From G963665925 sp963676345 (GTDB lineage Bacteria; Bacillota; Clostridia; Peptostreptococcales; Acidaminobacteraceae): a stretch of DNA of 64,000 bases. The translations under genes and the position numbers were made by a program. The stretch covers positions 62,001-126,000 of the forward strand of contig CAXXTS010000002.1 of assembly GCA_963676345.2 (NCBI GenBank), in the 5' to 3' direction. Of the stretch, positions 1 through 8,871 are shown piece by piece (within the stretch, counting starts at the first letter, position 1; the number at the start of each line of letters is the position of its first letter). The notes under the pieces are model-generated. The model did not search any database and was not told the DNA's origin. It saw only the letters and a list, made by a program, of their open reading frames with translations.

Positions 1-371
1 TGAACATCTAAATTTAAAGTATCCTTCATCGGCATGCGGCTATAATTGAGTCCCCATACCAGTTGAAATACAATAATTACAACAAATATGCTTTCAGCCA
101 CCACCCAGACCGTCTTCTTAAATCCCCATGCTGCTAGCAGACGCCAATTTCTGATGATAAGATATAGCCCCCCAAATGCCAGTAGTAAAAGCAGAACTTC
201 TCCAAGGGAAATATCTACTAAAGAAACCAGCGGCGCAAAGCTTCTGACAAGCAGAGGGTACAATCCCCTTGAATAATACTGTTCGACGGTTTCCGGACTG
301 CGTATAATGACTGATATCCCAATAAAAACGCCCATCCATATGAGAAGGCGACGCCATTTACTCAGCTTCAT
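1..371 (-). CDS. DUF3810-type membrane protein, N-terminal part
   Basis: The gene runs off the left edge; about 123 N-terminal residues are visible. The start is ATG at 371-369, behind AGGTGAT. The visible part has a first membrane segment (about residues 8-22), a segment YSRGLYPLLVRSFAPLVSLV, a second hydrophobic stretch (EVLLLLLAFGGLYLII), and a third ending in VWGLNYSRMP. This spacing and the LNYSR motif match what I know of DUF3810, a family of integral membrane proteins of unknown function, possibly linked to zinc-peptidase-like domains in the missing C-terminus. The visible part shows no function. The family call is from recognition only. Confidence 0.7.
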   Translation of the reverse strand, partial: MKLSKWRRLLIWMGVFIGISVIIRSPETVEQYYSRGLYPLLVRSFAPLVSLVDISLGEVLLLLLAFGGLYLIIRNWRLLAAWGFKKTVWVVAESIFVVIIVFQLVWGLNYSRMPMKDTLNLDV

Positions 372-552
372 CAAATCACCTCTTTATCCGTATATTATAG
401 CATATTTGAAGCCATCTGACTCTATTTGCAGGTTCTGTGTGCATTCCGATATGATTTAATTTAACGTTTATTTACCTGATTTTGTACAACCGCCAGCTGC
501 CTAGGAGGCCGGCTCTCGTTTACTTAAACAATGACTTTACAACCTTCGGTTG

Positions 553-655
553 TCCAGGACGCTAGCGCGTCCTATACAAAAAATAAGAAGGATCTTCCCA
601 TCCGTGTTTACACGAGTGGGAAGATCCTTCTTATTTTTTGTGCAGTCCTTTGCTT
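553..655. repeat. Dispersed hairpin element, copy A
   Basis: A conserved left flank (GACGCTAGCGCGTCCTATAC, 558-577) is followed by a long perfect hairpin (577-640) and a right flank GTGCAGTCCTTTGCTTTC. The same flanks with a completely different hairpin sequence occur at 27047-27150 and 35645-35720. The flanks agree closely while the stem does not, so this appears to be a family of elements rather than chance terminators. Confidence 0.5.
577..640. terminator. Bidirectional terminator, 24-bp perfect stem
   Basis: Arms 577-600 and 617-640 are perfectly complementary over 24 bp. The outer ends are runs of A and T, so the hairpin has a U-tract in either direction. The 16-nt loop contains a small inner palindrome (CGTG...CACG). 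It lies just after the end of the YjbQ-type gene and would end its transcript. Confidence 0.8.
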
Positions 656-661
656 TCACAA

Positions 662-1117
662 TTATTCTCCAATGACCTGAAAAACAACTTCTCTCACGCG
701 GTCGCGTGTATCGCATTCTACTAGAAGGATGTTTTGCCAAGGGCCTAAGGTCATTTTTCCATCTATAAACGGTATGGTCATGGATGGGTTTAAAAGAGCT
801 GCTTTAATATGCCCTGATCCATTGTCATCATTCCATGACTCGTGGTGCTTGTAATGAATCAAATTTCCCTGCTCGTCTTTAAACGGGGATATTAAATCCA
901 GTGCAGTTTTTAGGTCGTGTTCAACCAGTCCTGGATCAAACTCCATTATGGTGATGCCTGCTACACCACCTGTAGTAAATCCGGTAATGATTCCAGAACG
1001 GATTCCCTTTTCTGCCGCAGCCTTAAGGGCTGCTTGGAAATCTCCCGTTACGTCCAGCATACCCATATTTGCACGTGTATGATATGTCATCTTCATTGTG
1101 TAGATCAATTTTATCAC
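662..1117 (-). CDS. YjbQ/UPF0047 family protein
   Basis: A 151-residue protein of the YjbQ (UPF0047) family. Family features visible are GMLDVTGDF near residue 20, a TTGGVAGITIMEFDPGL stretch near residue 50, the metal-site-like HHESWNDDNGSGHIKAAL near residue 92, and the C-terminal GPWQNILLVECDTRDR. Members are small trimeric beta proteins; E. coli YjbQ has weak thiamine-phosphate synthase activity, but the true role is unclear. The 5' end is uncertain: a GTG start at 1117 aligns with the usual family length, but no strong ribosome site is visible. A TTG or ATG slightly downstream is possible. It is a single gene with its own terminator. Confidence 0.8.
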   Translation of the reverse strand: MIKLIYTMKMTYHTRANMGMLDVTGDFQAALKAAAEKGIRSGIITGFTTGGVAGITIMEFDPGLVEHDLKTALDLISPFKDEQGNLIHYKHHESWNDDNGSGHIKAALLNPSMTIPFIDGKMTLGPWQNILLVECDTRDRVREVVFQVIGE

Positions 1118-1192
1118 TCGATTTCTCTATATTTGTATTAATCACTCAACCTAATTTCCATATTACACTAAACTGGATAGGGAATAAAGCCT

Positions 1193-2830
1193 TTATGCTT
1201 GAAATTTCAGTTGTTCAAGTGCATCCATGAGTGCAGGTACAACCTGCTTTTTGCGCGATACAACCCAGTTAATGAACATCCCTTGAACCGGATCTTTGTC
1301 AAATGCAGTCCTCAGAACCACTTCGTTATTTACACAATATAGCATATACGAGCCTTCACGAATAATATCTGTAGCTAAAAACAAGGTAATCTCATTTTGT
1401 GATTTTTCATGTTCCAGCTTCATTTTTTCTATAAAATCATCTTGCATCATCAGAATCGGTTCAATGTCCAGTGTGAACACTTGACCAATACCAATGTGGG
1501 CACCATCCGCTTCAAAGCTTTTGAAATCCTTGAATAGAATTTCATCTACAGTTTGACCTTCCAATTTGCTGCCTTCTCTAAACATTTCCATAGCATATGC
1601 TTCAGCATCAATTTCAAGCAGTTCTGTAAGTGCTTTAATTGCCTTGATGTCCTGACTGGTCGTCGTTGGTGATTTCATATAGAGTGTATCGGATATAATG
1701 CCCGATATGAGAAGGCCTGCTGTTTCGCGGTCAATTTCATGCCCAAGCTCACGAAACATCGTGTACAAAATAGTACACGTGCTGCCCACAGGTACATTCT
1801 TAAAATGTATTGGCGCATTGGTTTTAATAGCACCGATTTTGTGGTGATCCACAATTTCAAGTACCCGTGCTTCCTCAATGCCAACAGCACTTTGGCCATA
1901 TTCATTATGATCCACTAAAATAACTTTCTTTCGTCTTGGTCTTAACATGTGACTGCGACTAATGAGACCTAAATACACATGTGTATCACTGACAACCGGG
2001 TAATAGGTATGCCTGCTTGTACGCATTTTATCCTGTACATCGCTGAGCTCATCACGCTGACCGAAGGTTACAATACCCTTTGAAATCATAATGGATGAAA
2101 CCCTGTTGCACGAGGTCATCTTTCGCGAAACCGTATATGTATCCATATCCACAGATATTACTGGGATGTTTTTCACTTTTGCCTCTTCAAGCAAATCATC
2201 AGGTACATCCTTGTTGCCGGTCACAACAATCAGCTGCACACCCGCTTCAATGGCAATTTTTATGGTTTCATACCGATCCCCAACAATGGTTATGCAGTTT
2301 TCATCTAGTGTACTTTCCTGTTCCAAAGTTCGTGAATCCAGTGCAATGACTAGAATACGTCCTTTAACATCCCGTGCACATCCTGTCAAATTTCTGCCGC
2401 CAAGTCCTGAAATGATGTTATCTGTGCTCGTATCCAGCGCATAAATATCGCCACGAATCAGGTTCATCGCAATATCTTTCATCGTCAAAAGACCTCTTAA
2501 ATGATTGTCCAAGTCACAGACAGGCAGAGTTCTGACCCCGTTTTTTTCCATGTTGTCGTAAGCATCAAGAATTGATGTATCCGGTCTAACGGATTTTACA
2601 TTATCAAGCCTTAAATCTTTAACTTGCGTGCGCACGTTTTCAATAATTTCAGGCGGTGTAATTCCAAAGGTATCAAGTACAAATTTCGCCTCGCGTGGTA
2701 ACGGGCCAAGTGCACATGCTTTTGCATCTACGCCTTCCAGCTGCTTTAGTCTTGCCATTGCAATTGCTGAACAGATTGAATCCGTATCTGGGTTTTTATG
2801 TCCGAAAACTAATACTGTATTCTTTTCCAT
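1193..2830 (-). CDS. ppaC: Manganese-dependent inorganic pyrophosphatase with CBS and DRTGG domains
   Basis: Family II pyrophosphatase (545 residues) hydrolysing PPi in the cytoplasm. The N-terminal DHH domain has the metal motif GHKNPDTDSICSA (about residues 10-22). A regulatory insert follows: CBS (about 70-125), DRTGG-type domain (about 130-245), second CBS (about 250-305). The DHH domain then resumes with VDHNEYGQ and EIVDHHKIG (about 310-341), and the DHHA2 domain ends with SRKKQ, a family substrate-binding motif. The length fits the CBS-DRTGG-CBS class, which is known to be regulated by adenine nucleotides and diadenosine polyphosphates. ATG is preceded by AAGGAG. All key residues look intact. 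Confidence 0.93.
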   Translation of the reverse strand: MEKNTVLVFGHKNPDTDSICSAIAMARLKQLEGVDAKACALGPLPREAKFVLDTFGITPPEIIENVRTQVKDLRLDNVKSVRPDTSILDAYDNMEKNGVRTLPVCDLDNHLRGLLTMKDIAMNLIRGDIYALDTSTDNIISGLGGRNLTGCARDVKGRILVIALDSRTLEQESTLDENCITIVGDRYETIKIAIEAGVQLIVVTGNKDVPDDLLEEAKVKNIPVISVDMDTYTVSRKMTSCNRVSSIMISKGIVTFGQRDELSDVQDKMRTSRHTYYPVVSDTHVYLGLISRSHMLRPRRKKVILVDHNEYGQSAVGIEEARVLEIVDHHKIGAIKTNAPIHFKNVPVGSTCTILYTMFRELGHEIDRETAGLLISGIISDTLYMKSPTTTSQDIKAIKALTELLEIDAEAYAMEMFREGSKLEGQTVDEILFKDFKSFEADGAHIGIGQVFTLDIEPILMMQDDFIEKMKLEHEKSQNEITLFLATDIIREGSYMLYCVNNEVVLRTAFDKDPVQGMFINWVVSRKKQVVPALMDALEQLKFQA

Positions 2831-2863
2831 TCTAACTCCTTCAATCTCCCTTATAATACTGGA

Positions 2864-5710
2864 CTACATTATATCAGAGTCTTTGCTGATTAGGGAGAAT
2901 AAATTACCAGGTGTAGTCGGTTTTGAATAATAGTAGCCCTGAATATAATCACAATTCCTTTTCCAGAGAAATTCAACCTGATTTATGTTCTCAACTCCTT
3001 CAGCAACAACCTTAAAATTAAGATTTTTAGCCAGATTTATGATTGAATTGGTCAGTTCAATAGACTTGTCATGGTCAGGTAAATCTTTGATGAAAGAACG
3101 GTCAATTTTAATCTTGCTCAAATTGAGCTTATGAATCATAGATAAAGATGAATAGCCAGTACCAAAATCATCCATCGTCAAACGGATGCCCAGTTCCCTA
3201 AGCTCATCAAGTACACCTACCGCCTTGGCAAAATTCCTAATGTAGATACTTTCTGTAATTTCAAATTCAATTTTGTCTGGCGATATGTCGTATTTCTCAA
3301 GCAAGTACCTTACTTTTCGGGCAAATTGTTCGTCTTCAAGCTGGCTAACGGAAATATTCACCGCAATACCCTCGGACAAATACGCATCAAGCTTCCACTT
3401 TTTAATGTCTTCAAACACCCGTTCAATGACCCACATACCGATTTGAGTCATGATTCCAAGCTTTTCAGCCATTGGAATAAAAATACTTGGTGATACATTT
3501 CCAAGACTTCTGCTTTCCCACCTGATTAAAGCCTCGGCAGACGCAAAGCCCCTGGACTCATTTCCCTTTATGCCTTGATAACGCACAGTAAATTCATTTC
3601 TTTTTAAGGCTTCTTTTATAGAACGTTCAAGCTGATTCACATGTTTGAAACGCTTTTCTATCTCCCTTGAATAATAGGCAAAGCTACACCCTTTGGTTTC
3701 TTTTGCATGATAGAGTGCAATATCTGCACTCTTCATCAGATCCTTCAAGTTGTCCGAATCATTAGGGTAAATGGCAATGCCCACACTTGATTCCATATTA
3801 ATCTTATTACTTTCAATATCAATGGTTCTGTTTACGACCTCTATCAGGCGCTCTGCAATTTCAGCCGACGCCTCTGCCTCTATATCTTTAACCATAACGA
3901 TAAACTCATCCCCACCAAGACGCGCGACCAAATCTTTGGATTTAATCGTTGATTCTAGGCGATACGAAATGATTTTAAGGAGCTTGTCCCCCTGATCATG
4001 TCCATATGTGTCATTGATTTTTTTAAATCCATCCAAATCAATGAAAAACAAGGCGTGTGAGACCTTTTCTGGCGTCTGTTCTAGCTCTTTTATCGCACTT
4101 TCAATGAAAGTCGTTCGATTCATAAGACCTGTGAGGACATCGGTCTTGGCTAAGTGCTGAATGCGTTCTTCCTGCGCCTTATACTTGGTGATATCATTCA
4201 TAACCCCAACATAATTTGTCACTCTGTCATTTTTGTCTTTAACCGCTACAATTGTGAGCCATTCCTGATAATACTCCCCTGTTCTGCGGCGATTAACGAT
4301 TTCGCCCTCCCAGTAACCTTGTGCTTTAAGCTTTTGCCACATTTTTTTGTAAAAAAGTTTATCATGTTTTTCTGATTTCATGATGGAAGGCTTCTTGCCC
4401 ACTGCATCTGAGAACTTAAATCCTGTTATATTCTGAAATCCATGGTTTACCCAGATAATTTGACCTTCTTGATTTGTAATCAACATACCTTCATCAATGT
4501 TTTCAAACACCTTGTTGATGAGTGCCAACTTTGTAAATGCCCTTTTTTCTGCATCCATATCCATATAGATGGATACCACCGCGGAAACACCACCTTTGTA
4601 CATTATAGGAAAAGCATTTACACGGTAGCTTTTTATTTTTCCGGACTTTGACTTTCTAAATATTTCTTCGAAGATGTTGTTCCCCTTTACAACAAGATCA
4701 TGGAAAAACTCCGCCTCTTCAATGTATTCCCAAGGGCAAATGAGTGGCGTTATATGCCGGTTCATAACCTCTTGAATGCTATATTCAAATTCATGCAGAA
4801 AAGCACTGTTTACAGCACGTATACGCATGTCTGGATTAAATATAACTGCAGGCAGTTGAAGGGCATGAAAGGTTGCTTCAAAGAGATTTTGTTCATCTGA
4901 AGGCATTTCACTACGTTCTAACAGCGTGGCTTGTTTCAAAGTTCCAACAGTAGGCACAACAATAGAATACAGGGCCACATTATTTCTTATTGATACTGGA
5001 CCGCTGATAACCTTAACATCGACAACCTCACCTGAAGCCAGTTTATGTTTAAACCTAAAATGTCCCCTGCGCTCCTCTTTGGCCTTTTTCATTTCTGCTT
5101 TAATTTGCTCTTTAGGCAGAATATTAATATCAGTAATATTAAGCGCTCTCAGTTCAATTTGAGAGTACCGATAAAATTCTGAGGCTCTTTGATTGCATTC
5201 AATGATATCACCCGAGTCTGGATCAATAATGAGGATTGCTTCGTCAATGTTGTTAATCAAATTACGTGTTGGTACAAAACTCATTTCTGCACGCGATCGC
5301 AGATGTGTCCAAGAACTTAAATCTGAAATAATCACACATTGTCCATCTGGCCAAACTTCTGTAAGGCGTTCAGGCAATCTTACACTAATGACCTCAGAAT
5401 AAAAATGTTCTCCATTCTTTTTTTTATGAATCCATCTAAAACGCTGACAATCCTCTTCAACGGTTGGATGTAAAAAATCGGTTTTTCGAGAAAAAGCATA
5501 TTCTTTTTTCTTCTCGTATTTCGATGTAATCTGACTCAGCTTTAAATCTACCATTTCACTTGAATTATAATATCCAAATAGGTTTACAGCTTCACCATTG
5601 GCGAAGACAATAATGTCTTCATCAAAAACAATAACGGGGTCACCAATATTATTTAGTATCTCTAGTCTCGGGTCAAATATAGTTTCATTAGAACGGTTCA
5701 CAATGTACAC
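2864..5710 (-). CDS. PAS-GGDEF-EAL cyclic-di-GMP signalling protein
   Basis: A 948-residue protein without evident membrane segments. It has about four PAS-like domains (residues 15-125, 145-255, 275-390, 395-520), then GGDEF (about 525-685) and EAL (about 690-940). The diguanylate cyclase motif is intact (RLGGDEF, about residue 598). The phosphodiesterase motifs are also intact: EALIRWE (about 727), NISVSQLE, EITES, DDFGTGYSS, KIDRSF and AEGVEN. It could therefore make or break cyclic-di-GMP depending on PAS signals. The start is GTG at 5710 behind AAGGAGGTG; an internal GTG four codons later is less well spaced. It is one of three c-di-GMP-type proteins in the window. Confidence 0.9.
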   Translation of the reverse strand: MYIVNRSNETIFDPRLEILNNIGDPVIVFDEDIIVFANGEAVNLFGYYNSSEMVDLKLSQITSKYEKKKEYAFSRKTDFLHPTVEEDCQRFRWIHKKKNGEHFYSEVISVRLPERLTEVWPDGQCVIISDLSSWTHLRSRAEMSFVPTRNLINNIDEAILIIDPDSGDIIECNQRASEFYRYSQIELRALNITDINILPKEQIKAEMKKAKEERRGHFRFKHKLASGEVVDVKVISGPVSIRNNVALYSIVVPTVGTLKQATLLERSEMPSDEQNLFEATFHALQLPAVIFNPDMRIRAVNSAFLHEFEYSIQEVMNRHITPLICPWEYIEEAEFFHDLVVKGNNIFEEIFRKSKSGKIKSYRVNAFPIMYKGGVSAVVSIYMDMDAEKRAFTKLALINKVFENIDEGMLITNQEGQIIWVNHGFQNITGFKFSDAVGKKPSIMKSEKHDKLFYKKMWQKLKAQGYWEGEIVNRRRTGEYYQEWLTIVAVKDKNDRVTNYVGVMNDITKYKAQEERIQHLAKTDVLTGLMNRTTFIESAIKELEQTPEKVSHALFFIDLDGFKKINDTYGHDQGDKLLKIISYRLESTIKSKDLVARLGGDEFIVMVKDIEAEASAEIAERLIEVVNRTIDIESNKINMESSVGIAIYPNDSDNLKDLMKSADIALYHAKETKGCSFAYYSREIEKRFKHVNQLERSIKEALKRNEFTVRYQGIKGNESRGFASAEALIRWESRSLGNVSPSIFIPMAEKLGIMTQIGMWVIERVFEDIKKWKLDAYLSEGIAVNISVSQLEDEQFARKVRYLLEKYDISPDKIEFEITESIYIRNFAKAVGVLDELRELGIRLTMDDFGTGYSSLSMIHKLNLSKIKIDRSFIKDLPDHDKSIELTNSIINLAKNLNFKVVAEGVENINQVEFLWKRNCDYIQGYYYSKPTTPGNLFSLISKDSDIM

Positions 5711-5857
5711 CGAGGCACCTCCTTAGACATAGCTTTACACCTACTCAGATTATAGTTATTGTAATCTTGTACCCCTATCAATTAGAATATCATCAAATAA
5801 TATGTTAAATATTTCTAAATATTAATAAACATTTAACGGTGCCTTTATAATTTCATG

Positions 5858-5886
5858 TTCACAACTTCACCAACTTGTGCTAGACT
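5858..5886 (+). promoter_or_regulatory. Sigma-A-type promoter of the ThrE-like pair
   Basis: A -35 TTCACA (5858-5863), a 17-bp spacer and a -10 TAGACT (5881-5886) preceded by TGC (extended -10). It lies about 60 bp upstream of the start codon of the first exporter gene. Confidence 0.55.
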
Positions 5887-5948
5887 GAAATGCGCTCAAT
5901 CGGGTAAAGAGTTATTAGTGTTTCCCAGCACTTTATTAGGAGGTTATC

Positions 5949-6740
5949 ATGTTAAGTAAAGAAGAGGTTCGAAAGATCCTCGACATAGCGCTGTACGCAG
6001 GTCAAATCATGCTTGAAAATGGCGCTGAAACATACCGTGTTGATGAAACAATTGAACACATTTGTGCATCGCGCGGCTTATACAAAGTTCACAGTTTTAC
6101 AATTCCTACAGGTATATTCGTGTCATATCATTTTGATGGGCAGGATTTTTCATATGTGAGAAGAATGAAAGCATCCATTATCGATTTGCATATCATTTCT
6201 ATGGTCAATGATTTTTCTAGAAATTTTGTCACCTCAGACATTCCATGTGATGAAGCGATGGCACAGCTTGAGGCAATCCGCAAAGCGCCTCACTTTCCTA
6301 AACTGCTCCAATATGCCGCCGGCGGTATCGGCAGCGGCTTCTTCACACTAATATATGGCGGCAACATCCTCGAAGGTGCTTTGTCCTTCCTCGTTGGATT
6401 CATTGTCATTTTTACCGTTATTCAAATTTCTCAAAAAACACGTGCGTTTTTTCTTAAAAATGTGGGCGGTGGCATGATCAATATTCTTGCGGCAATGGCT
6501 CTGTCCTTTTTGAGTGATCAGGCAGGTTATCCTGTTGACATGGACGTTATTGTAATCGGTGCAGTCATGCCCCTTGTTCCTGGCGTTGCCATGACCAATG
6601 CCCTTAGAGACACCATCTCTGGCGATTTTGTTTCTGGCATGTCAAAACTCTCTGAAGCATTTGGCGTAGCACTAGCCATCGCACTGGGTGTAGCAGCTGT
6701 CCTACAGGCTAAACTGCTTTTAACAGGAGGGGTCTTCTAA
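5949..6740 (+). CDS. ThrE-like threonine/serine exporter, N-terminal subunit (DUF1212)
   Basis: A 263-residue protein matching the first half of ThrE-type exporters. A hydrophilic N-terminus (about 1-110) carries the family pattern MLENGAETYRVDETIEHIC, SFTIPTGIFVS and a DFSRNFVT-like segment. Five or so membrane helices follow, with a GGIGSGFFTLIYGG segment and a PLVPGVAMTNALRDTISGD motif. In many Firmicutes the exporter is split into this half and a DUF3815 half, as here. ATG follows AGGAGG. The stop TAA overlaps the next ATG by one base, so the two are translationally coupled and probably form one complex. The substrate is inferred from family. Confidence 0.88.
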   Translation: MLSKEEVRKILDIALYAGQIMLENGAETYRVDETIEHICASRGLYKVHSFTIPTGIFVSYHFDGQDFSYVRRMKASIIDLHIISMVNDFSRNFVTSDIPCDEAMAQLEAIRKAPHFPKLLQYAAGGIGSGFFTLIYGGNILEGALSFLVGFIVIFTVIQISQKTRAFFLKNVGGGMINILAAMALSFLSDQAGYPVDMDVIVIGAVMPLVPGVAMTNALRDTISGDFVSGMSKLSEAFGVALAIALGVAAVLQAKLLLTGGVF

Positions 6741-7189
6741 TGATTAGTGCAGCGCTTTACGCATTTTTATGTACTGTTGGATTTGCAATTTTGTTTAATA
6801 TCCCTAAGAAGAACATTATCCAGTCTGGTGTGGTTGGTGCTATAGGATGGGTTACCTACATCAGTGCCCAGTCTTTACTTGCATCTGTTGTCTTTGCAGC
6901 ATTTGCCGGTGCTTTTGCCGTTGGCATAACAGGTGAGGTTTTTGCAAGAATCTATAAAGAACCCGGTACAATTTTTGTTGTACCCGGCATTATCCCCCTT
7001 GTTCCTGGGTATGGTCTTTACTATGCTATGCTCCAGTCTGTTGATAAAAACTACGATGCCGCCATTCAATCTGGTCTCGAAACTTTTTTAGTGGCTATTG
7101 CAATTGCCAGTGCGGTCATTTCTACAACGTCTATAGGACGGATGCTCAAACGGTCCTTACTGCAAAAAAAAAGACCCGTTAAGCGCTAG
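6740..7189 (+). CDS. ThrE-like threonine/serine exporter, C-terminal subunit (DUF3815)
   Basis: A 149-residue integral membrane protein with four to five helices. It has the motif VPGIIPLVPGYGLYYAML (about residues 76-93), which mirrors the PLVPG motif of the upstream partner. It corresponds to the second half of full-length ThrE. Its ATG overlaps the stop of the first subunit (TAATG). The protein ends in a basic tail. Both genes share the promoter at 5858 and the terminator at 7235. Confidence 0.87.
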   Translation: MISAALYAFLCTVGFAILFNIPKKNIIQSGVVGAIGWVTYISAQSLLASVVFAAFAGAFAVGITGEVFARIYKEPGTIFVVPGIIPLVPGYGLYYAMLQSVDKNYDAAIQSGLETFLVAIAIASAVISTTSIGRMLKRSLLQKKRPVKR

Positions 7190-7234
7190 TATGCCTAACT
7201 GGTCCAGTCTTCCTAAAGTTGACTTTTCAAAATC

Positions 7235-7274
7235 AGCCCATCTAGACACAAATGTGCCTAAATGGGCTTTTTTA
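7235..7274. terminator. Terminator between convergent genes
   Basis: Imperfect 16-bp arms (7235-7250 and 7253-7268) are followed by a T-run (7268-7274). It serves the exporter pair from the left and, more weakly, the convergent gene ending at 7282. Confidence 0.7.
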
Positions 7275-7281
7275 TACTCGT

Positions 7282-7806
7282 TTAAATCAGCTCATTGATT
7301 TTCTCTTTTACAAAATCAACAAGCGGCTTATCTTCTATTGTAACAATGTCTTCATCCATCAAATCTGGCTTGACTCTAAAGAAATTGATAATCACTTTAT
7401 TGTCTTCAATGTAGTAGACGTCTTGATGTCCAGGTACGAAGTGAACTTCAATTTTCTCTGGTAGGCCTGCGCCGCTGATTTCCCCAGCAAAGTCATCTAA
7501 GTTCAGCTTCTTTAGGGGCGCAACCATCATATCTGTATACTCAAGGTCTTCCATCATCCACATATTGTTGTTCCAAAACTTTCTAGAATTCTTACAAGGC
7601 GTATTGAGCATTTCGCGATTTGAAATTGCGCTGAGCACTTTACGGGCTTCGTCTGGATTAAATCCATCTACATAAAGTGGATTCATTGCTTCGTACCCTG
7701 TTATTTCTGCCATATAGGCCTCTCCAACTTTTTCCTTTTCGCTTGTCGCTTTCCAAAAGTAAAGCATTGCTTCAATCACATCAAGTCGTACATTAATTCT
7801 TGTCAT
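7282..7806 (-). CDS. Conserved hypothetical protein, possibly TDE2712-like
   Basis: A 174-residue soluble, acidic protein. Landmarks are NVRLDVIEAMLYFWKATSEK near the N-terminus, an ARKVLSAISNREMLN segment, FWNNNMWMMEDLE, and a C-terminal KPLVDFVKEKINELI. It resembles a small conserved family that I recall being labelled TDE2712, of unknown role; that link is from memory and weak. The start is chosen at ATG 7806, eight bases after AAGGAG; the longer reading would need a GTG inside the ribosome site. No membrane segment or signal peptide is visible. Confidence 0.55.
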   Translation of the reverse strand: MTRINVRLDVIEAMLYFWKATSEKEKVGEAYMAEITGYEAMNPLYVDGFNPDEARKVLSAISNREMLNTPCKNSRKFWNNNMWMMEDLEYTDMMVAPLKKLNLDDFAGEISGAGLPEKIEVHFVPGHQDVYYIEDNKVIINFFRVKPDLMDEDIVTIEDKPLVDFVKEKINELI

Positions 7807-7893
7807 TTGACACACTCCTTACATAATTGTCCACACAAATCAGTTCACGCTTATCATTATACTTGAGTTCAGTACCAAGTGACATGGTTTTTT

Positions 7894-8553
7894 CTACAAA
7901 ATTGCTGATGTCTTTCCTTCTATATGCTGCATGTCAACTTCACCAGACGCTTCTAACATCTGCCATTTGTCTATTAAAGGATCTATGTAAGGTAATAGTA
8001 CGGGGTCAAACTGTGACCCTATACAAGATTTGACTTCACTTCGTATGAAAGCCCAATCAAAACGCTTTCTATAGGGTCTGTTCGAGGACATGGCATCAAT
8101 GGTATCACACAGTGTTATTAAACGTGCTGCCAAATGTATTTCATCCCCTTTTAGTCCTGACGGGTACCCCTTGCCGTCCCAACGCTCATGATGCTGTAAG
8201 ATAATCTGCCCAACTTCTAGCAGACTGCTACTGTTTTGAACAATTTCAAAGCCAATCTTAGGGTGTGTTTTCATCATGGCCCACTCTATTTCAGAGAGTT
8301 TTCCTTCCTTGAGCAGGACTTGATCTGCAATGCCAATTTTTCCGATATCATGAAGGTGGCCTGCTATATGAACCAGTTCTCGTGTTTTCAAGTCCAGTGC
8401 CATCATTTCAGATAGAATCAGTGCCATGTCACCGACACGTCCAGAATGCCCTTTTGTGTAATGGTCTCTATAGTCCAGCGCACTCACTAGACAGTGAATG
8501 ACATCATTGTAAAATTCACTCTGCCAGCTCGTACATATACTGCAATCTTTCAT
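7894..8553 (-). CDS. HD-GYP domain protein, putative cyclic-di-GMP phosphodiesterase
   Basis: A 219-residue protein that is almost only an HD-GYP domain. Metal and substrate motifs are intact: HTKGHSGRV-like helix (HYTKGHSGRV), HLHDIGKIGI, KTHPKIGFEI, and HHERWDGKGYPSGLKGDEI, the GYP signature. There is no receiver or other sensory domain, only a 25-residue Cys-containing N-terminus (KDCSICTSW). I chose ATG 8553, six bases after GGAG; the upstream ATG at 8586 has no ribosome site. The promoter and a palindromic Fur-type box lie directly upstream, so metal control of this enzyme is likely. Confidence 0.88.
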   Translation of the reverse strand: MKDCSICTSWQSEFYNDVIHCLVSALDYRDHYTKGHSGRVGDMALILSEMMALDLKTRELVHIAGHLHDIGKIGIADQVLLKEGKLSEIEWAMMKTHPKIGFEIVQNSSSLLEVGQIILQHHERWDGKGYPSGLKGDEIHLAARLITLCDTIDAMSSNRPYRKRFDWAFIRSEVKSCIGSQFDPVLLPYIDPLIDKWQMLEASGEVDMQHIEGKTSAIL

Positions 8554-8598
8554 TTTATTCTCCAATTTTATCAGACCCAATCCCATATTCGTTCATAA

Positions 8599-8615
8599 TT
8601 GATAATCGTTATCAA
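8599..8615. promoter_or_regulatory. Fur-family operator upstream of the HD-GYP gene
   Basis: TTGATAATCGTTATCAA is a perfect 7-3-7 inverted repeat with the TGATAA-N3-TTATCA core of Fur-family boxes. It lies just downstream of the -10 of the HD-GYP promoter, where a bound repressor would block transcription. The same core is found before the S4 gene at 58809. Confidence 0.6.
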
Positions 8616-8623
8616 CACTGTAT

Positions 8624-8652
8624 AGTATGCTTCACTTTTCGTTATTTGTCAA
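8624..8652 (-). promoter_or_regulatory. Promoter of the HD-GYP gene
   Basis: On the minus strand: -35 TTGACA (8652-8647), 17-bp spacer, -10 CATACT (8629-8624). The transcript would begin inside or next to the Fur-type box, leaving about 60 nt of leader before the chosen ATG. Confidence 0.6.
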
Positions 8653-8871
8653 TGTCTTCACACACTTTTCATACATTCATACGCTAAACTGTACTATGAT
8701 ATGCCACGGTTGACCCTAGGCGGACTAGGCTCAAATTTTATTTTAGTATTCTAATTAAATGTTATGGTTTTATGATGAAATTCTAAAGCAATTGTTAATA
8801 ATAACGCGGTTTCAGCGGCTACCCTTAAACTTATGATAGGATAAACATGAATTATATAATGGAGGCAAAAT

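Larger units (their letters stand above)
372..661. other. Intergenic region with three hairpins
   Basis: There is no plausible gene here. The left part is the promoter and leader side of the DUF3810 gene. From 540 on there are three consecutive hairpins: a small one (540-552), a GC-rich one with arms GGACGC/GCGTCC (557-572), and a 24-bp perfect inverted repeat (577-640). The last two belong to a dispersed element described separately. Confidence 0.6.

Noticed and set aside
577..640. Ends of an insertion sequence
   Set aside because: The arms are only 16 nt apart and flanked by A/T runs, so they form a terminator-type hairpin, not transposon ends.
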